Positions 1 through 11,160 are shown, counted from the stretch's first letter. The stretch is DNA of 64,000 bases from Thalassia testudinum (GCA_037157565.1 JAZHRO010000003.1:71984501-72048500), one strand, 5' to 3'. The notes: a model not told the origin generated them from the letters alone. Program-made: numbers and translations.

Positions 1-1351
1 TTTTGTTTAAATTCTGTACAAGTAGTTATCTCTTTTGATGAATAATTTAAAAATTCTAAATCCTATGTGAGATAAGCATATGGAAGAACAATAGTCATGA
101 AATGGTTGGAAGCATATGGAATTTGAATAGTATACCTTATAGTCGGTAGCTATATTATGAAGGCCCTTTTTTTCTACGTGAGTTGCTAGGTACACTTCTT
201 GTGTGAGGAGCCTATGAAGTAATAGATGATTACCAACATGGCCAAATTATATAATTACATAACAAAACTTTCATGTCTTTTATACAAATAAATAATGAAC
301 TACTTCTGCTTGTCCCATCCCAACCTATCTATACAAAACAAACATTCAAATCTAATTAAAATTTACTTCAATGTCAAATAAATGTATTAAATCATAACAA
401 CATAGCTAATTGTCATTCATGTTGCATAATATCATCCATGTTAGCATTGGGAAATTATTCTTTCAATGTCTAGACCATCCTAGAAATAATACCGAAAACT
501 CCATTCAAAGTTTCATGGATATTAGGTTTCAAGTAATGTTGTGATCCTGAAGCTTTTGGAAGGAGCAACTGCTCCCAAACAATGAATTCTATCTTTCTTC
601 TCAACACCTTTCACCGTCAAGTAGGCATCTCCTTGCTAAGAAGTAACACCCGTGGAAGTTGAGCTACTAGCTTCCCTTTGATACATCTTCATGAGGTCCT
701 AATGATTGCAACAAGAAGAAACTCAAAACAAAACATATACCATCATATCCGTAAAAGGCTTTTACAAAGAAATGTAAATGGACGAACTGATATCAATTTG
801 GTTGGTTTGCCATATTTGAATATGCATTTGCGTAATAGAATGGTATAGGGTAGCGTCATCAATTTGAAACTCCTACTATTGACACACGTTATTTTTATTA
901 TTGCACAATACTCTCTCTACCTATCATAGGGATGCATGAACCAGCTGACCAATATAATGCTCCCCTACCCCCTCATTGCAATAGCAGCTTGAGAAGAGGA
1001 GGGTATGTGAAGCAAAAGCTGCAAAGATAAAATTCACATTCACACACAACAATAGAGATATTCTTATCCTAAAAGGAAATACTGTATATCTCCCACTGGG
1101 TAGTGTAATTGACATCTCTTTTAAACAAGCATAGTATATATCTATTTTCTCATCATTATAGTAATCTTACCCCCACCAGTTCTTACCCCTATCTTATCAC
1201 CTTTATACTTTCTAATTTTGTGAAAGAAGGATCTTACATGGAAATGAAACTTGGGTTAATTTAATCATTAAAAGGAATAAGCTGGTTTACGTATCAAAAT
1301 TGTATGATAATTGGAAATTCAACTATGCTTTTATTTATGATGAATATATGA
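1..1351. other. Left flank, AT-rich, no intact gene
   Basis: No reading frame longer than about 63 codons that looks coding was found. The stretch is AT-rich and lies outside element A, whose left LTR starts near 1352. A weak transposase-like remnant is listed separately. Nothing else could be supported. Confidence 0.6.
480..720 (-). pseudogene. Possible decayed plant transposase C-terminus
   Basis: Read on the minus strand, about 560-690 contains a short stretch of the type DAYLTVKGVEKKDRIHCLG followed by APSKS. The pattern resembles the C-terminal GxxxxxRVRxLG..PT motif of plant Transposase_24 (Ptta/En/Spm, CACTA) proteins. There is a stop upstream and no intact frame. This is a motif-level impression only; a chance match or another decayed gene is possible. 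Confidence 0.22.
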
Positions 1352-2048
1352 TGGACATGTTTCGGAGAATGGAAAGTTGGGGTTAGGAGAAACCTATCAC
1401 CATAGTCGCAAAACACATTATCAAATACAATTTACCGAAACTCCAAGGGAGTCTCGAGTCGAACACAGGGAGGCAACGTTTCTTTTCGTTGAAATCCACA
1501 TTTCATGTTGTTTCTTTTGGATAATTTTAGGGCTTTGATATTTTTCTGCGTTTCTATGGTAAAGAAACAAACAGGATAGCTCACAATATAGAAGAAAACA
1601 AATTGGATATATCAAAATGATGATCAAATGCTTATTACAATAAGTGGAAAATAAAGGAGATAGGGGTGAGAATGAATCTCCGAAAATGGCTATTTGGCGA
1701 GACGACGACGCTTGGCGGCAGCTTGGATGGAGGAGTTGAGAAGCTGGACGATGGAGGTGAGATGCAGGAGCATGCCCAGTAGAGGAATGCTTCACCAAGG
1801 CTCGGAATAGGGATGAGGAGGTGGAGTTGATCTTCTATCGGAATGGAGGTGGGAGGACGGATCCAAGGCTTCCTATGAAGGTGGTGAGATAGAGGAGGAA
1901 TATTTGGTGGGGTATAGGAGCACTACACTAGTAGGAGGCCTTTGGAGCTTGGGAATGAGCTCTAGGGTATCTTTGAGGGGTTTCTAGGGCTTTGGAGTAG
2001 GTGGGAATAGCATAGGTAGAGATGGCTTGTTAGGGAGAAGGTCATGGG

Positions 2049-2058
2049 GTTTATATAG
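2049..2058 (-). promoter_or_regulatory. TATA box of element A left LTR
   Basis: On the minus strand this reads CTATATAAAC. The same box occurs at 22755-22764 in the right LTR. Position and conservation fit the pol II promoter of the LTR; the transcription start is inferred, not seen. Confidence 0.55.
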
Positions 2059-2701
2059 TAGTGGAAGGGATGTGTTTTGCATGCATGGGTCTTCAATGAC
2101 ATTTAAAACATCATTGAAGACCTGTCGGGGGTGTTGCTAAAGCCTTCACTCACCTCCGCTGTCGTGTGGTGGAGCTGCTATAGCTGGCATAGTGTGGGGA
2201 GAGCGTCAGCCATTGGATCGCATCGGATAGTTGGGATAACGGGGAGATCGCAAGCACTCGCTGTCATTTGAATCTCACATTCGCTGGCAAGGATGCATCT
2301 CGACCATCCAATCCTGATCGTGCAGCTGAGGAGCACGTGTGGATTGTGCCCTCGTGAAATCTGAAGATCGTGCACATTGTGCCTCTCTGTGATCAGACAG
2401 CAGAGAGCATGCGTGGACGACTTAAATGAGCACCTCGGATGAGGCGTGTCTGCACTGGAGTGTGTTTGCATGTCATTAGGTGGCATCTGATCGTGTGTGA
2501 GTCACCTCAACCACTCGATCAAGATCGAACAGTCCAATTTCTTCTGGCACTAAGACAGTTGTAGCGAATCATAGCTCGAACTCGCATCCTTCCATTGCGG
2601 TGCAGAGGTTGGGTGCTTATCAGATGTTGGATTAAGATCCAATGGCTGGGATCTTTTCCTACAGTGAGATTGGGGAGGCTGCAGCTAATGTAGGGTGGCC
2701 T

Positions 2702-2725
2702 AGATGGCGCCACATGGAACCATCT
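2702..2725. promoter_or_regulatory. G-box-like palindrome, LTR of element A
   Basis: An imperfect 24-base dyad with arms AGATGG and CCATCT around a CCACATGG core. Related LTRs at 29686 and 32024 keep the full CCACGTGG core; the copy at 23526 is also decayed to CACATG. Confidence 0.5.
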
Positions 2726-3031
2726 AGGCCATCCATCTTCTTATTCTTGTAGAGGGTGCTACGATGCTCTGATCAACATGATTTTCACGCTGACGGATTG
2801 CAATCTTCTCTTTGGATCCATTCGTATGGTTGGATTCTTCATCTAAAACCCATAAAGATGTTGCACAGCCTCCTGACCATATAAAATGTCAGAATTAATA
2901 TACAGAATACACAAACTATCCTAAATGCAATGCAATGAATGTTATGCAATATTTATTCTATGAAATCCAAATGCTAGGCCTAGGAACTATCATGAATAAG
3001 AATTTTATCATGAATTCATGAATGTTTATCA

Positions 3032-3066
3032 AAACCCCCTGCTTACTTTTTGCTAGTACCAAGAAA
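3032..3066 (-). other. Element A polypurine tract and decayed adjacent stem-loop
   Basis: Directly after the LTR end the plus strand reads AAAACCCCCTGC, so the element strand has a purine run GCAGGGGG next to the 3' LTR. Next to it lies TTTTTGCTAGTACCAAGAAAA, a degraded form of the TTTTGCTAG/CTAGCAAAA hairpin seen beside the polypurine tracts of B, F, G and H. Confidence 0.6.
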
Positions 3067-3120
3067 AATAAACCTGAATGCTATGTGTAAAAGTAGAATC
3101 AGGGTTTGATTACTTAAAAG

Positions 3121-3640
3121 ATCCTAGAATCGCTCCTAGGCACCATGAAACGGTTCCTCTGGCCGCTGGGCGAAAGTGGTAATCGCCCATCACAAGGCAT
3201 TTGTTTGTCCAATTGGGATGGATTTCTTCAGAAAAGTCGACTTAAGAGCAGCTCATGTCTCTATCGACCTTCCAGTGGTCCAGTACCAATGTGTGGCCTT
3301 ATCATTGAGAGAGTGGGGAAAGAGCCTCATGATCATCTATTCTTCGTTCACTTTCCTCGCTTTCATGGTCTAAACCAAAGTGGTCAGATCCTCCAAATTC
3401 TGGAATGGATCCTTCGAGCCAAGCCCATGGAAATGCTTAATCAAACCTAAGACATGGAGCTTGATTTCTATGTCTCCGGCGGGAATCATGACGTCGGGAC
3501 ATTCCACATAGTTTGAAGGATCATAGAAATCCCTCAAGGGCCAAGCGCCTTGATCATTCATTCGTTGGAACCATTATTGCATCTGCTGCAATTGGTTGAA
3601 CTGCCTCTAAATCAGCTCCTACCGGTTTGATGGTGGGGGT
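3121..3640 (-). pseudogene. Element A gag fragment
   Basis: Read on the minus strand this stretch encodes motifs also found in the gag of element H: DFYDPSNY, LIKHFHGL, then MRLFPLSL and a decayed form of the ITTFQQ..EPLHEAWERFQ stretch. Gag forms the virus-like particle of LTR retrotransposons. The fragment is broken by stops (for example after the LTTLV stretch near 3370) and ends around 3121, close to the polypurine tract. The rest of gag and all of pol have been deleted. It is a relic; no product is expected. Confidence 0.75.
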
Positions 3641-4982
3641 GGTGGTTGTTGATCTGCCATGGGATCTGCTTGGCTATAACTCAACCTCCGCCTTCAAGAA
3701 AGGTCTAAAGGTCCTTCCAAATGAGAGTTCAATGACCTCCTTCCAAGCATACACTGGAAGGAAGTTGAAAGGACAAGGAAAAGAGGAAACCTTGCAACAC
3801 AAAAAAATGCAAGCCTATCCTTAGATTGGGTAGCCTAAGGACCTATGTCTCAGGAATAAACTCTGACCACACAACGAATTTAGTATTGTCCTTACTCCCG
3901 AAGGTGGTAAAGTTGGGCTAGCAATGTAGGGGGAGCATTTTCCGTAGGCCACTAATTATTTCAAACCCCTACTTACCTAAGTCGTTTAACAATCGAGCCC
4001 CCCAGCTTAGCACCTTTTGGAGTAAGCAGACGTCACTAATTCGAAGCGTGTTCAAGAGAGTACCTTGAAATGGACCTGTGAATCCTAGGGCCAATGTCTA
4101 CTCAATTTTAGTTAGGCTTGGGATGGTAGTGCTTTCGGAATGTGATGGGCCCTTAATGGGTTGTGCCCTTAATGATTTGTTCGAGAATGTGTGTATGTGC
4201 ACAACGAAAAAGTTTTCAAGCAAGATTATTGAGGATGAAGTGAGTTTTAAGATTCAAATCTTGCTTAGTAGCTTTTAGGATTCAAGTATTAGTTATATTC
4301 AACCAAAAGGATGTTCGAGAGGCAAACCATGTTTGAAAGCATGTGTTGAAGAATTTTCCTTTATGGACTAAGAAAATATGGAGTGCTTGGCTTGACCTAA
4401 CTATTGAATCCTATGGGGTAGCTACAAGATGAATATCTTTTTGATAAGGTGGTGTGGCCCAAACAATTCAATCAACTGGCCTAGATGCACCACCAATTAA
4501 GGTACAAAAAAGGTGATTAACCTAGTCTGATTTCTAGTCTGTTATGTGTTGATTTGTATGTGTACCGATTCTGCACGTCAGAATCTCGGTTGAGTATATT
4601 AAATCACAGAAGTTTATGTGCCTCAAATGTGGGTGTATGTGTTGTGTATGCTGACTTGTCCCACAATCAGAAGATACTTCTTTGTCTTTTTTATATGCGA
4701 GGGTGAGATGAGTGCAGGTGGCAAACAAGACAAACAGATTCTATCCTAGGGTTTATGCAAACACCTAAGTAGATTAGGTCTTGGTTATTGATGTGGCTAA
4801 AGTGAAACTAGTGGGGGGAATGTTGGGGCACTTACAAACCACTCTACCCACACTTTACTCTGATCTACTCTACTTGGATCTCCTAGCTAGGGTACCTGCA
4901 AGACAATAAATCAAAGGCAAGTAGGGTTAGTAATAACTAAATGCAAAGAAACATGGAAAACAAGAAAGTATATTCCGTTGCC
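3641..4982 (-). other. Element A leader and gag start, non-coding relic
   Basis: This lies between the gag fragment and the PBS and corresponds to the 5' leader on the minus strand. Parts match the leader of element E: the reverse complement around 4270-4500 aligns with about 31360-31570, and 4050-4270 with about 62050-62260. That match is what shows element E to be continuous across its nested insertion. No supported coding frame. Confidence 0.65.
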
Positions 4983-5000
4983 TCCCCAGCAACGACGCCA
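4983..5000 (-). other. Element A primer-binding site (tRNA-Asp)
   Basis: The plus strand reads TCCCCAGCAACGACGCCA. This matches 16 of 18 bases of the 3' end of plant tRNA-Asp including CCA (TCCCCGGCAACGGCGCCA); both differences are G to A. It lies 6 bases from the start of the right LTR, as expected for a minus-strand element. Confidence 0.85.
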
Positions 5001-5006
5001 AACTAA

Positions 5007-5134
5007 TCGACATTCTTTCGCAAATGGAAAGTTCTCGTTAGGAGAAACCCATTGCTGTAGTCGCAAAACAAGTTATTAAATACAATTTTACTGAAACTCC
5101 AAGGGAGACCCAAGTCAAACACAAGGAGGCAACG
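5007..5134 (-). repeat. Element A right LTR, piece 1
   Basis: Matches the start of the left LTR (shared ATGGAAAGTT, TAGGAGAAACC, ACTCCAAGGGAG, GGAGGCAACG). Homology stops at AACG (5131-5134), where foreign DNA begins. It resumes near a second AACG at 19509-19512. Confidence 0.8.
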
Positions 5135-5140
5135 TACGTA

Positions 5141-5219
5141 TTGATAGAAGCTTTCCTTTTTGTGCTTATCCCAATTATGGGTTCAGTTTATGCATGGAGG
5201 GGCATTTTCATGGTATTAG
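5141..5219 (+). pseudogene. ndhC: Plastid ndhC 3' end (nuclear plastid insert)
   Basis: The frame reads [19 protein letters not shown], a close match to the last transmembrane segment of NdhC, the plastid NADH dehydrogenase-like complex subunit 3. A single-base deletion follows. In the shifted frame the natural end (G-A-x-x-W-x-stop) is kept at 5217-5219 and overlaps the ndhK start, as in plastid genomes. The rest of ndhC is absent. It cannot function in the nucleus. Confidence 0.85.
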
Positions 5220-5691
5220 CTCTTAGATATTTAGAAAATCCAAATCCAAAGAAAGGAAAAGATAACATTGAGATAGTTAGGAATTTGATTGTGTTTCCGT
5301 TCGTTGATGAAGCAATCCCCAATTCTATGATTTCAACTGCTACAAAATGCCAGTTAAGAACGATCTTTGGGTCAAGACTATCTAGTTTATGGCCACGTAC
5401 CACTATATGGAGTGGTACCAGTTATTGTTTCATTGAATTGCTGCTAGGTTCCCGATTCGACATTGATCGTTATGGATTGGAACTAAGATCGAGTCCTTGG
5501 CAAGAAGACCTTATTTGAAAAGCTAGGACAGTCACAATGAAAATGGCTCCCTCTTTAGTGAGATTATATGAGCAAATGCCTAAACCAAAATATGTCATTG
5601 CTATGGGTGCCTACTGCTAAGCTACTATTACAGGGGGGATGTTCAATACTGGTTCTGATTTGGCAGTATCGTTCGAGGAGTCGATAAGCTC
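5210..5691 (+). pseudogene. ndhK: Plastid ndhK fragment (nuclear plastid insert)
   Basis: NdhK is the subunit of the plastid NDH complex that binds an iron-sulfur cluster. The start MVLA, then [34 protein letters not shown] and SSPWQEDLI follow the known order of NdhK. After a stop at about 5516 the match continues with [18 protein letters not shown] and KYVIAMGA, then in decayed form to VRGVDKL near 5691. Substitutions and frameshifts are many, so the transfer is old. The homology stops abruptly at 5691; ndhJ, which follows in plastid genomes, was not seen. Confidence 0.85.
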
Positions 5692-6042
5692 GCTTCAATG
5701 ACTATGCTCTTCCCGATTGCTTCGTATACTCCACTCGCTGGTTGGCTAAAGTAAAGAGTCTTGGTTCGGATCAATCAATGAACTGCATAACTACCATTCT
5801 TTGGCAATTGGATGGTGTTTCCTTCTTTTCATATCAGACATCCTCAGTCAATGTGATTTTCCTTAACTACATCGATTTCGTAACAACATCAATACTATGA
5901 ATGTAAAGCGAGTTATTAATTATTCCTACCTTACCAATCCAAAAAGCATGGCAGAAAGTTTGTGTTTCTTTCAATAAATCTTGAAATTGTTTCCACTTTC
6001 ATTGATAATTATGTTGAATTCCATGATCTTTGAGACATGTTG
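5692..6042. other. Unidentified DNA between plastid fragment and element B
   Basis: No coding frame and no family was recognised. It belongs to the same inserted block as the plastid fragment and continues, beyond element B, at 15270. Mitochondrial origin was considered but could not be supported by any recognised gene. Confidence 0.4.
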
Positions 6043-6737
6043 GATATTGATGGGTCAGCCCGAATAGGTTGTTAATATGATATTTTTATCGTTGAAATGT
6101 GTATAGTGGTTAACCTAATTCAGCCTTAACCATCTCTTTACAAAATTTTTAACCTGGCCTAATTGATTTTACCTTGTCACTTTTAGGCCCAGGGTCGAAC
6201 ACAGGGAAGTGGGGTTAAAGTCGAGTTTCTACGTTTTCCTTAAAACGCGTCTCTTCCGTTCGTTTATTGTGTTTTTGGTGTTTTTCTTATTTAGGTTTTT
6301 TTATGGTAATCCATGTTCTTGAGGCACACCCTCAAAATTGTGTCCTTGGCTTTTAGCCAAACAGAGTCCCAAAACAAGTCTTGCTACTCGCAAGACAAGG
6401 TACCTGCAAGTTAGAGATTATCTTTTCTTTTTTATGTATTTTTTTTATCTTTTTACTAACAGAAAAGCAAATAGACAGAAAGTAAATATAGTATGTATAT
6501 ATATATATATATATGTAGTATATATATAAAGGGGTGGGGGTGGAGGTGGCGATGGAGTGTAGCACTATGTCGAGTCAGTCGACGTCTAGAGAGACGCAAC
6601 CAACACGACTAGGTGCCGCGTCGAGTGTGGATGGAGGATGGATGATGTATGGGACCACACTTTTTTTGTATGCGTGTATCAGGGAATATCAGAAACTGGT
6701 GCAGATATTCCCGCGATACAGCGTATAATAAATAACA

Positions 6738-7133
6738 TGAAAATATATGTACATATGTATGTATATAAGTACATATATCTATATATATATAAATGTATAG
6801 TTATATATGTATAGATATATATATATAGATATATATGTGTATATATATGTATATAAGTATATATATATATATTACTATATATATGTATATATATATGTAT
6901 ATAGATATGTATATATATATATATGTATATAAGTATATATGTCTATATATATATAAGTATATGTATAAGTATATAGATGTATATATAAGTAGATATATAT
7001 ATATATATTATATATATATATATATATATTATATATATGTGTATGTATACATAACTATATAGATATACTATGTATATAAGTATATATATATAGATATATG
7101 TATGTATATATATATATATATGTATATATGTTA
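6738..7133. repeat. TA-rich microsatellite array in element B left LTR
   Basis: About 400 bases of irregular (TA)n with interspersed GTA, AGA and AAG steps. (GT)n and (GA)n tracts follow to about 7300. The same array is in the right LTR (13672-14062) and at the matching place in both LTRs of element G. Confidence 0.9.
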
Positions 7134-7998
7134 CTATAAGTGTGTGTGAGTGTGTGTGTCGGTGAATGTGTGTGTGCGTCGGTGAATGTGTGTGTGTGTG
7201 TTGCTGTGAGTTAAATAAAAGAGAGAGAGAGCACCAGACAGAGAGAGAGCGGGCGGGAGAGATCGAGCGGACGCGCGCGGGAGAGATCGGCAGAGAGAGA
7301 GGGAGATCGCGGACGCACGAGTTAAGACGTCTACAAGAGGTGGCAGACGTCTGACGCCGCGTCGTCTGAAGGCGAAGGCGGACGTCTGACCGTCGCGGTG
7401 CACCGCACCTTCACGCAGAGGACGTGAGGCGTCTCCTGCAGACCGGGTGCGAGGACAGAGAGCGGGCGATGGCGTGCTCCGAGAAGGCGGCGGGGAGTCT
7501 GCAGTCGGTCGCGGAGGGTTGCGGAGGAGGGCAGGGGTCGGCGCGAGGCCGTAACTGGCAGCTGCAGTGTGCGCGGCGGCCGGCTGCGGGTGCAATGCGG
7601 GGTGGACAGAGCGGAGACGGAGGCGGGGAACGGGCCTGCAGGCGCGCGCGGAGGGTTGCGCGCCTGCGGGGAAGGTCGCGGAGGAGGTGGGGGGTGCTGC
7701 TGCTGCTGCTGTCGCCGCGGTTTAGCTGCTGCTGCTGCTGCTTCAAGCTTCGGAGCTTGAAGCGGCAGCAATGGCGTGGAGACGAAAACGAAGAGAAAAG
7801 AAAACACCACGCCCACCGGCTCGTTGAAGAGCTGGGCGGTGGTGCTCCCGCTGTGGTGGTGTGCACCACAGTGGGTTCTCCTGCTCGCCGGGTGCCTCCT
7901 CGACGGAGGGCCGACGTATGGGAGGGGAGAACGGTGGAGAGGAAGGTGGTGGCTGTGGGGTCTTTTCAGCCGCTCCCGTTGCGAGGATGAAGCTGCAG

Positions 7999-8008
7999 CT
8001 ACTTATAG
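7999..8008 (-). promoter_or_regulatory. TATA box of element B left LTR
   Basis: Minus strand reads CTATAAGTAG. The identical box is at 14878-14887. It lies roughly 370 bases into the LTR, read in element sense. Confidence 0.5.
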
Positions 8009-8371
8009 AGGAGGGGAGAGTGCTGTGCCGGCTGCAGCAGGGAGAGGGTGCGCAAGTTACAGCTATAGGGAGCGGCGTTGGCAGGGAGAAGTGACGGGAA
8101 GAAGTGCTGCGTGGCTACTGCATGCAGCTGCGGGAAGAGTGCAGCCGTGGGAAGGAGAGAAAAGAAGAAATCAAGAGGAAAAATAAAAAGAGGGTGATTT
8201 TGCAAGGAGGCACTTGAAGAACAATGTAACTATGCAGGCCATTGTTTCACTCCTCTTCCTCTCTTGATTAAATGCATGCATGCAACCGTTTTTACAAATG
8301 TGGCTATAGGATTATAATATACATAGTTAATGCTAGAAAATAGCATAAGAAGGCGTTATTATAGGCGTGTT

Positions 8372-9695
8372 CTCTCTTCACGGGTATTGTTGTTTTTGGT
8401 GTGCAGGTGAACCTGGTGGAAGGAGAAGAAGGCTGACGAAGTCGAGGACGTGAGCAGATCCAAGGCGGGAACGAGAGCGTGAAGACGCCGACATCGCATT
8501 GGAGCATCGCACACGTTGCCGAACAAGTAGGTTTTCTTTTCTCATCAAATTAGGGTTAACTTGCCACCACAATAAAAAAAAAAAATTTAAAGCTAAAAAC
8601 TAGAAAAACTTCTTGGGATTTCTTGAGGGCAAGTGGATTAAAATTCACTTGATTGATTGGTTGTCTTCACTCCCACTGCCCTGGGATTTCCCGCCTTACT
8701 TCGCAAAGCGAAAATCTGAGAATCTTGATTCTTAGATTTTTCGCCGTGGGAAGTATTCTTTGAGGCAAAGAAAAAGATTGCTTGTATCCCTCTTTTGCCT
8801 CACTTATCTTTAATTCAGGATCACATTTTTGGTGGGGAGACTTGGAATTGAGTTGATTCCAACCCCACCACGACTTTTCAAACTTGCCTGTGATTCGATC
8901 GTGAATACTTCAACCCCAACAATTTTAGTTTCTTTATCTGTTGGTTGAAGCCAGGTGTGTGGATACCTTTCTGGTGATTGGGAGCACTTGAATTGAAGTG
9001 CTTTGGCTCCCTTTCACATTGGTATAAAATTGATTCGCGCATCCACACATAGAAATCTCCATTTAGGGTAGCCCATTGCATTTTAGTATGCATTAACTAA
9101 CTGATAATTGAAGAAGGGTTTCTTGGGCTTTAGAAAAAAACCTGTATTCTTGCAAAACCGGGAGATTGGTTGAATTGGTAATTCAGCAAAATCCTAAAAT
9201 TCATACTACTTAAGGTTGAACTCTAAAAACCATTCACCAATTAAACTTCAATTCAGGGAGATTTCCCTTTTGCATGCTTGTTCTTACACACTCTTAAAAT
9301 CAATCACTTGGGCATTACCCGTAAACAACGCCCTTCACATTCCAAAAGCACTTGACCCTAAGCCTCTAATTAAAATTGGTAGTAACTTGACCCTTTTTTA
9401 GGATTGGAGGTCTAACTACCTACGTGTAGCGGCTACGTGCTGGTGAGAGTTCCCGCGTGCTATCGGGTGTCTAAGACTGGGGCAAACGACCATTCAATCT
9501 GGCCCGGTGGTTCCGCGGTGCTCGCATTTGGTTCCATAGTTCGTGATAGTAGGTAACTTAGATCTTTAAGTCTAAGGGAACACTGTCGAGGTTAGGAACT
9601 TGATTGTATTGATTTGTAATCAAGTGTACCTTTGCGGCGTCATTTCTCTCATCTCTTTTCCCTACTCATCTCCTCAACTCTTCCTCCGGTAGTGC
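8372..9695 (+). other. Element B leader, inverted relative to its LTRs
   Basis: Matches the leader of element G in opposite orientation (compare CTCTTCACGGG, GCAGATCCAAGGCGGGAACG and the block 9415-9560 with 56165-56335). The 58 or so bases that follow the PBS in element G are absent here. No supported coding frame. The block at 9415-9560 is strongly conserved between B and G. Confidence 0.8.
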
Positions 9696-10646
9696 ATGTT
9701 TGGGAGGAGGTCACAAAACCCTGAATTGCTTGTATTGACTGATAAATCTAGAAAAAGAGCCGAATCATCCTCCTCCTCCACAAACTTGGCACACACCCCC
9801 GCCTCACCACTTCGTCACAATTCCAATTCTTTCAACACCAGGCTTATCCCAAGAAACCCTGCAAGACCTTCCTTATCGAGTGTCGCGCCAAGCGACTCGG
9901 TAAGTCATGTGGAACTGGCTTCTGCGAGCCAGTATTTCAACATGGAGGACCAAGCCTCCGTGTACTCGGACACATATGCGGACAGGTCTTCTGGCATAGA
10001 AGATGCCTACACCCTGGGGAACAACCCATTTTCTGCCACGTATAACCCAGGGTGGCACAATCATCCTAATTTTGCATGGTCCAACAACCTGCAGCGTCGA
10101 AACCCCGCTGGTGGACCAATGTGATCGTCCGCACCCGTCATCCCAAGGGCCCAGTCTAATCCTATGGCAAATCTGCCATCAGGCCCTTGTGTGCAGAAAA
10201 CCAAACACGCATCAAAACCTCTTGATAAATTGATGCGAATGATGACGGAAATGTCAAAGCGCCATAAAGAGAACATGACCTCTCTTCAGCATTTGGCGCA
10301 GCAGAATGCTGAGATCAGTCAACTAAGCATGGCGACTCGATCTCAGGGCACTCTTCCCGGCCAACTTGTTCCAAACCCGCAAAACTTCGTACCCTGTGAT
10401 CCGCAACCACAGGTACAACCTTCTCAGGAACAGGTTCAAATTCTGCAAGCTCCGAGTATTCCTCCGGGATTTCAGGTTAATCCCACTGCAACACCGCACT
10501 CTTATGCTGATAGTGATTACATCAAAGATGACACATTTGACGAGGACATGACTGTCATTACGTGTATCGAACTAATTGGAGCCGATTCAGACTGCTGCGA
10601 ATTACCTGACGACTGCCTGACCAACACAAACTGTGACGTTCCCTAA
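9696..10646 (+). pseudogene. Element B gag, internally deleted
   Basis: ATG at 9696 starts a gag frame (MFGRRSQNPELL) matching the gag start of element G at 56030 (MFVRRLQNPELF). After the serine run near residue 30 it jumps to a late gag segment (ASPLRHNSN..., VSHVELASASQYF, NPFSATYNPGW). The conserved central gag motifs (LIKHFHGL type) are deleted. The frame ends at 10124. After a shift it continues at about 10164-10646 with the coiled-coil-like stretch KLMRMMTEMSKRHKENMTSL and a Q-rich region. A second deletion near 10512 removes the protease. Structural gag ends are kept but no functional capsid is expected. Confidence 0.8.
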
Positions 10647-11160
10647 TCCCTCCCTATTCCTATACCTTCTCCTGACCAGACTTCTGACGAGGTTTTTTCC
10701 GCTTCCCATACCTTGTGGTCTGAGTCATCGCCGGGCTGCTCACCGTCGGTCCACACTATGGAAGACCGGATTGCCCTTTCTTTCCCGCTAAATCAGGCGG
10801 ATTTGCAAATCCACGCTGGGACCTTGAGCCCACATCTTACTCACCGGGGCTATTCCCTTTTGGATCCATCTATCCAAAAAGCCCCCCTTCTTGGCCAATC
10901 TAAGGGCCAACTTCCTCTTCCTGATTTGTTTTCTGATCCGCCTGGGACACTCTCGTCCCAGAAAATGCCAAATCTCTCACCATCCACCATTACTTTTCAC
11001 GCCTCTATCGCGATTACTTTGCTTTTCTCTTCACCACCCACCATCCACCCACCCTTCCACCCTGATTTATACCCTGAACCTCAGCTCCTGTTACCCGATC
11101 TGTCGTCCGTTCTCTGCCTTTCCCTGCATGCATATGAGGACATAGCATTGTTTGGCATGG
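10647..11160 (+). pseudogene. Element B linker remnant; RT, RNase H and integrase deleted
   Basis: Continues with the stretch that in element G lies between protease and RT (SFPLNQADLQ, DPSIQKAPLLG, DLFSDPPGTLSS). At about 10990 it jumps to sequence that in element G lies downstream of integrase (compare with the minus strand near 36600-36730). All catalytic pol domains are missing, so B depended on another element for mobility. Confidence 0.75.

Larger units (their letters stand above)
1352..3031 (-). repeat. Element A left LTR (3' LTR)
   Basis: About 1.68 kb, starting TGGACATG and ending TTTATCA on the plus strand. It aligns with the pieces at 5007-5134, 19513-19699 and 22402-23851. It carries the reversed LTR motif GAGTCGAACACAGGGAGG (near 1457), a TATA box near 2049 and a CACGTG-like palindrome at 2702-2725. 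The open frames inside (for example 1421-1798 and 2178-2486) are not considered genes. Confidence 0.8.
6048..8371 (-). repeat. Element B left LTR
   Basis: Starts TGATGGGTCAGCC. It is nearly identical by eye to 12985-15264, with an extra GA-rich stretch around 7245-7300. Its right end lacks the last 14 bases present in the other copy (TTGAGGTGCAAACA at 15251-15264) and runs straight into the inverted leader. It contains the motif GGTCGAACACAGGGAAG, a TATA-rich array and a GC-rich CTG-repeat block. Long open frames on both strands of the GC-rich block are by-products of base composition. Confidence 0.85.

Noticed and set aside
7424..7990. 188-codon open frame, with overlapping long frames on both strands (also 14140-14748, 202 codons)
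   Set aside because: Lies in the GC-rich, CTG-repeat part of element B's LTRs. Frames are open on both strands and in several phases, composition is low complexity, and the sequence is an LTR repeat.
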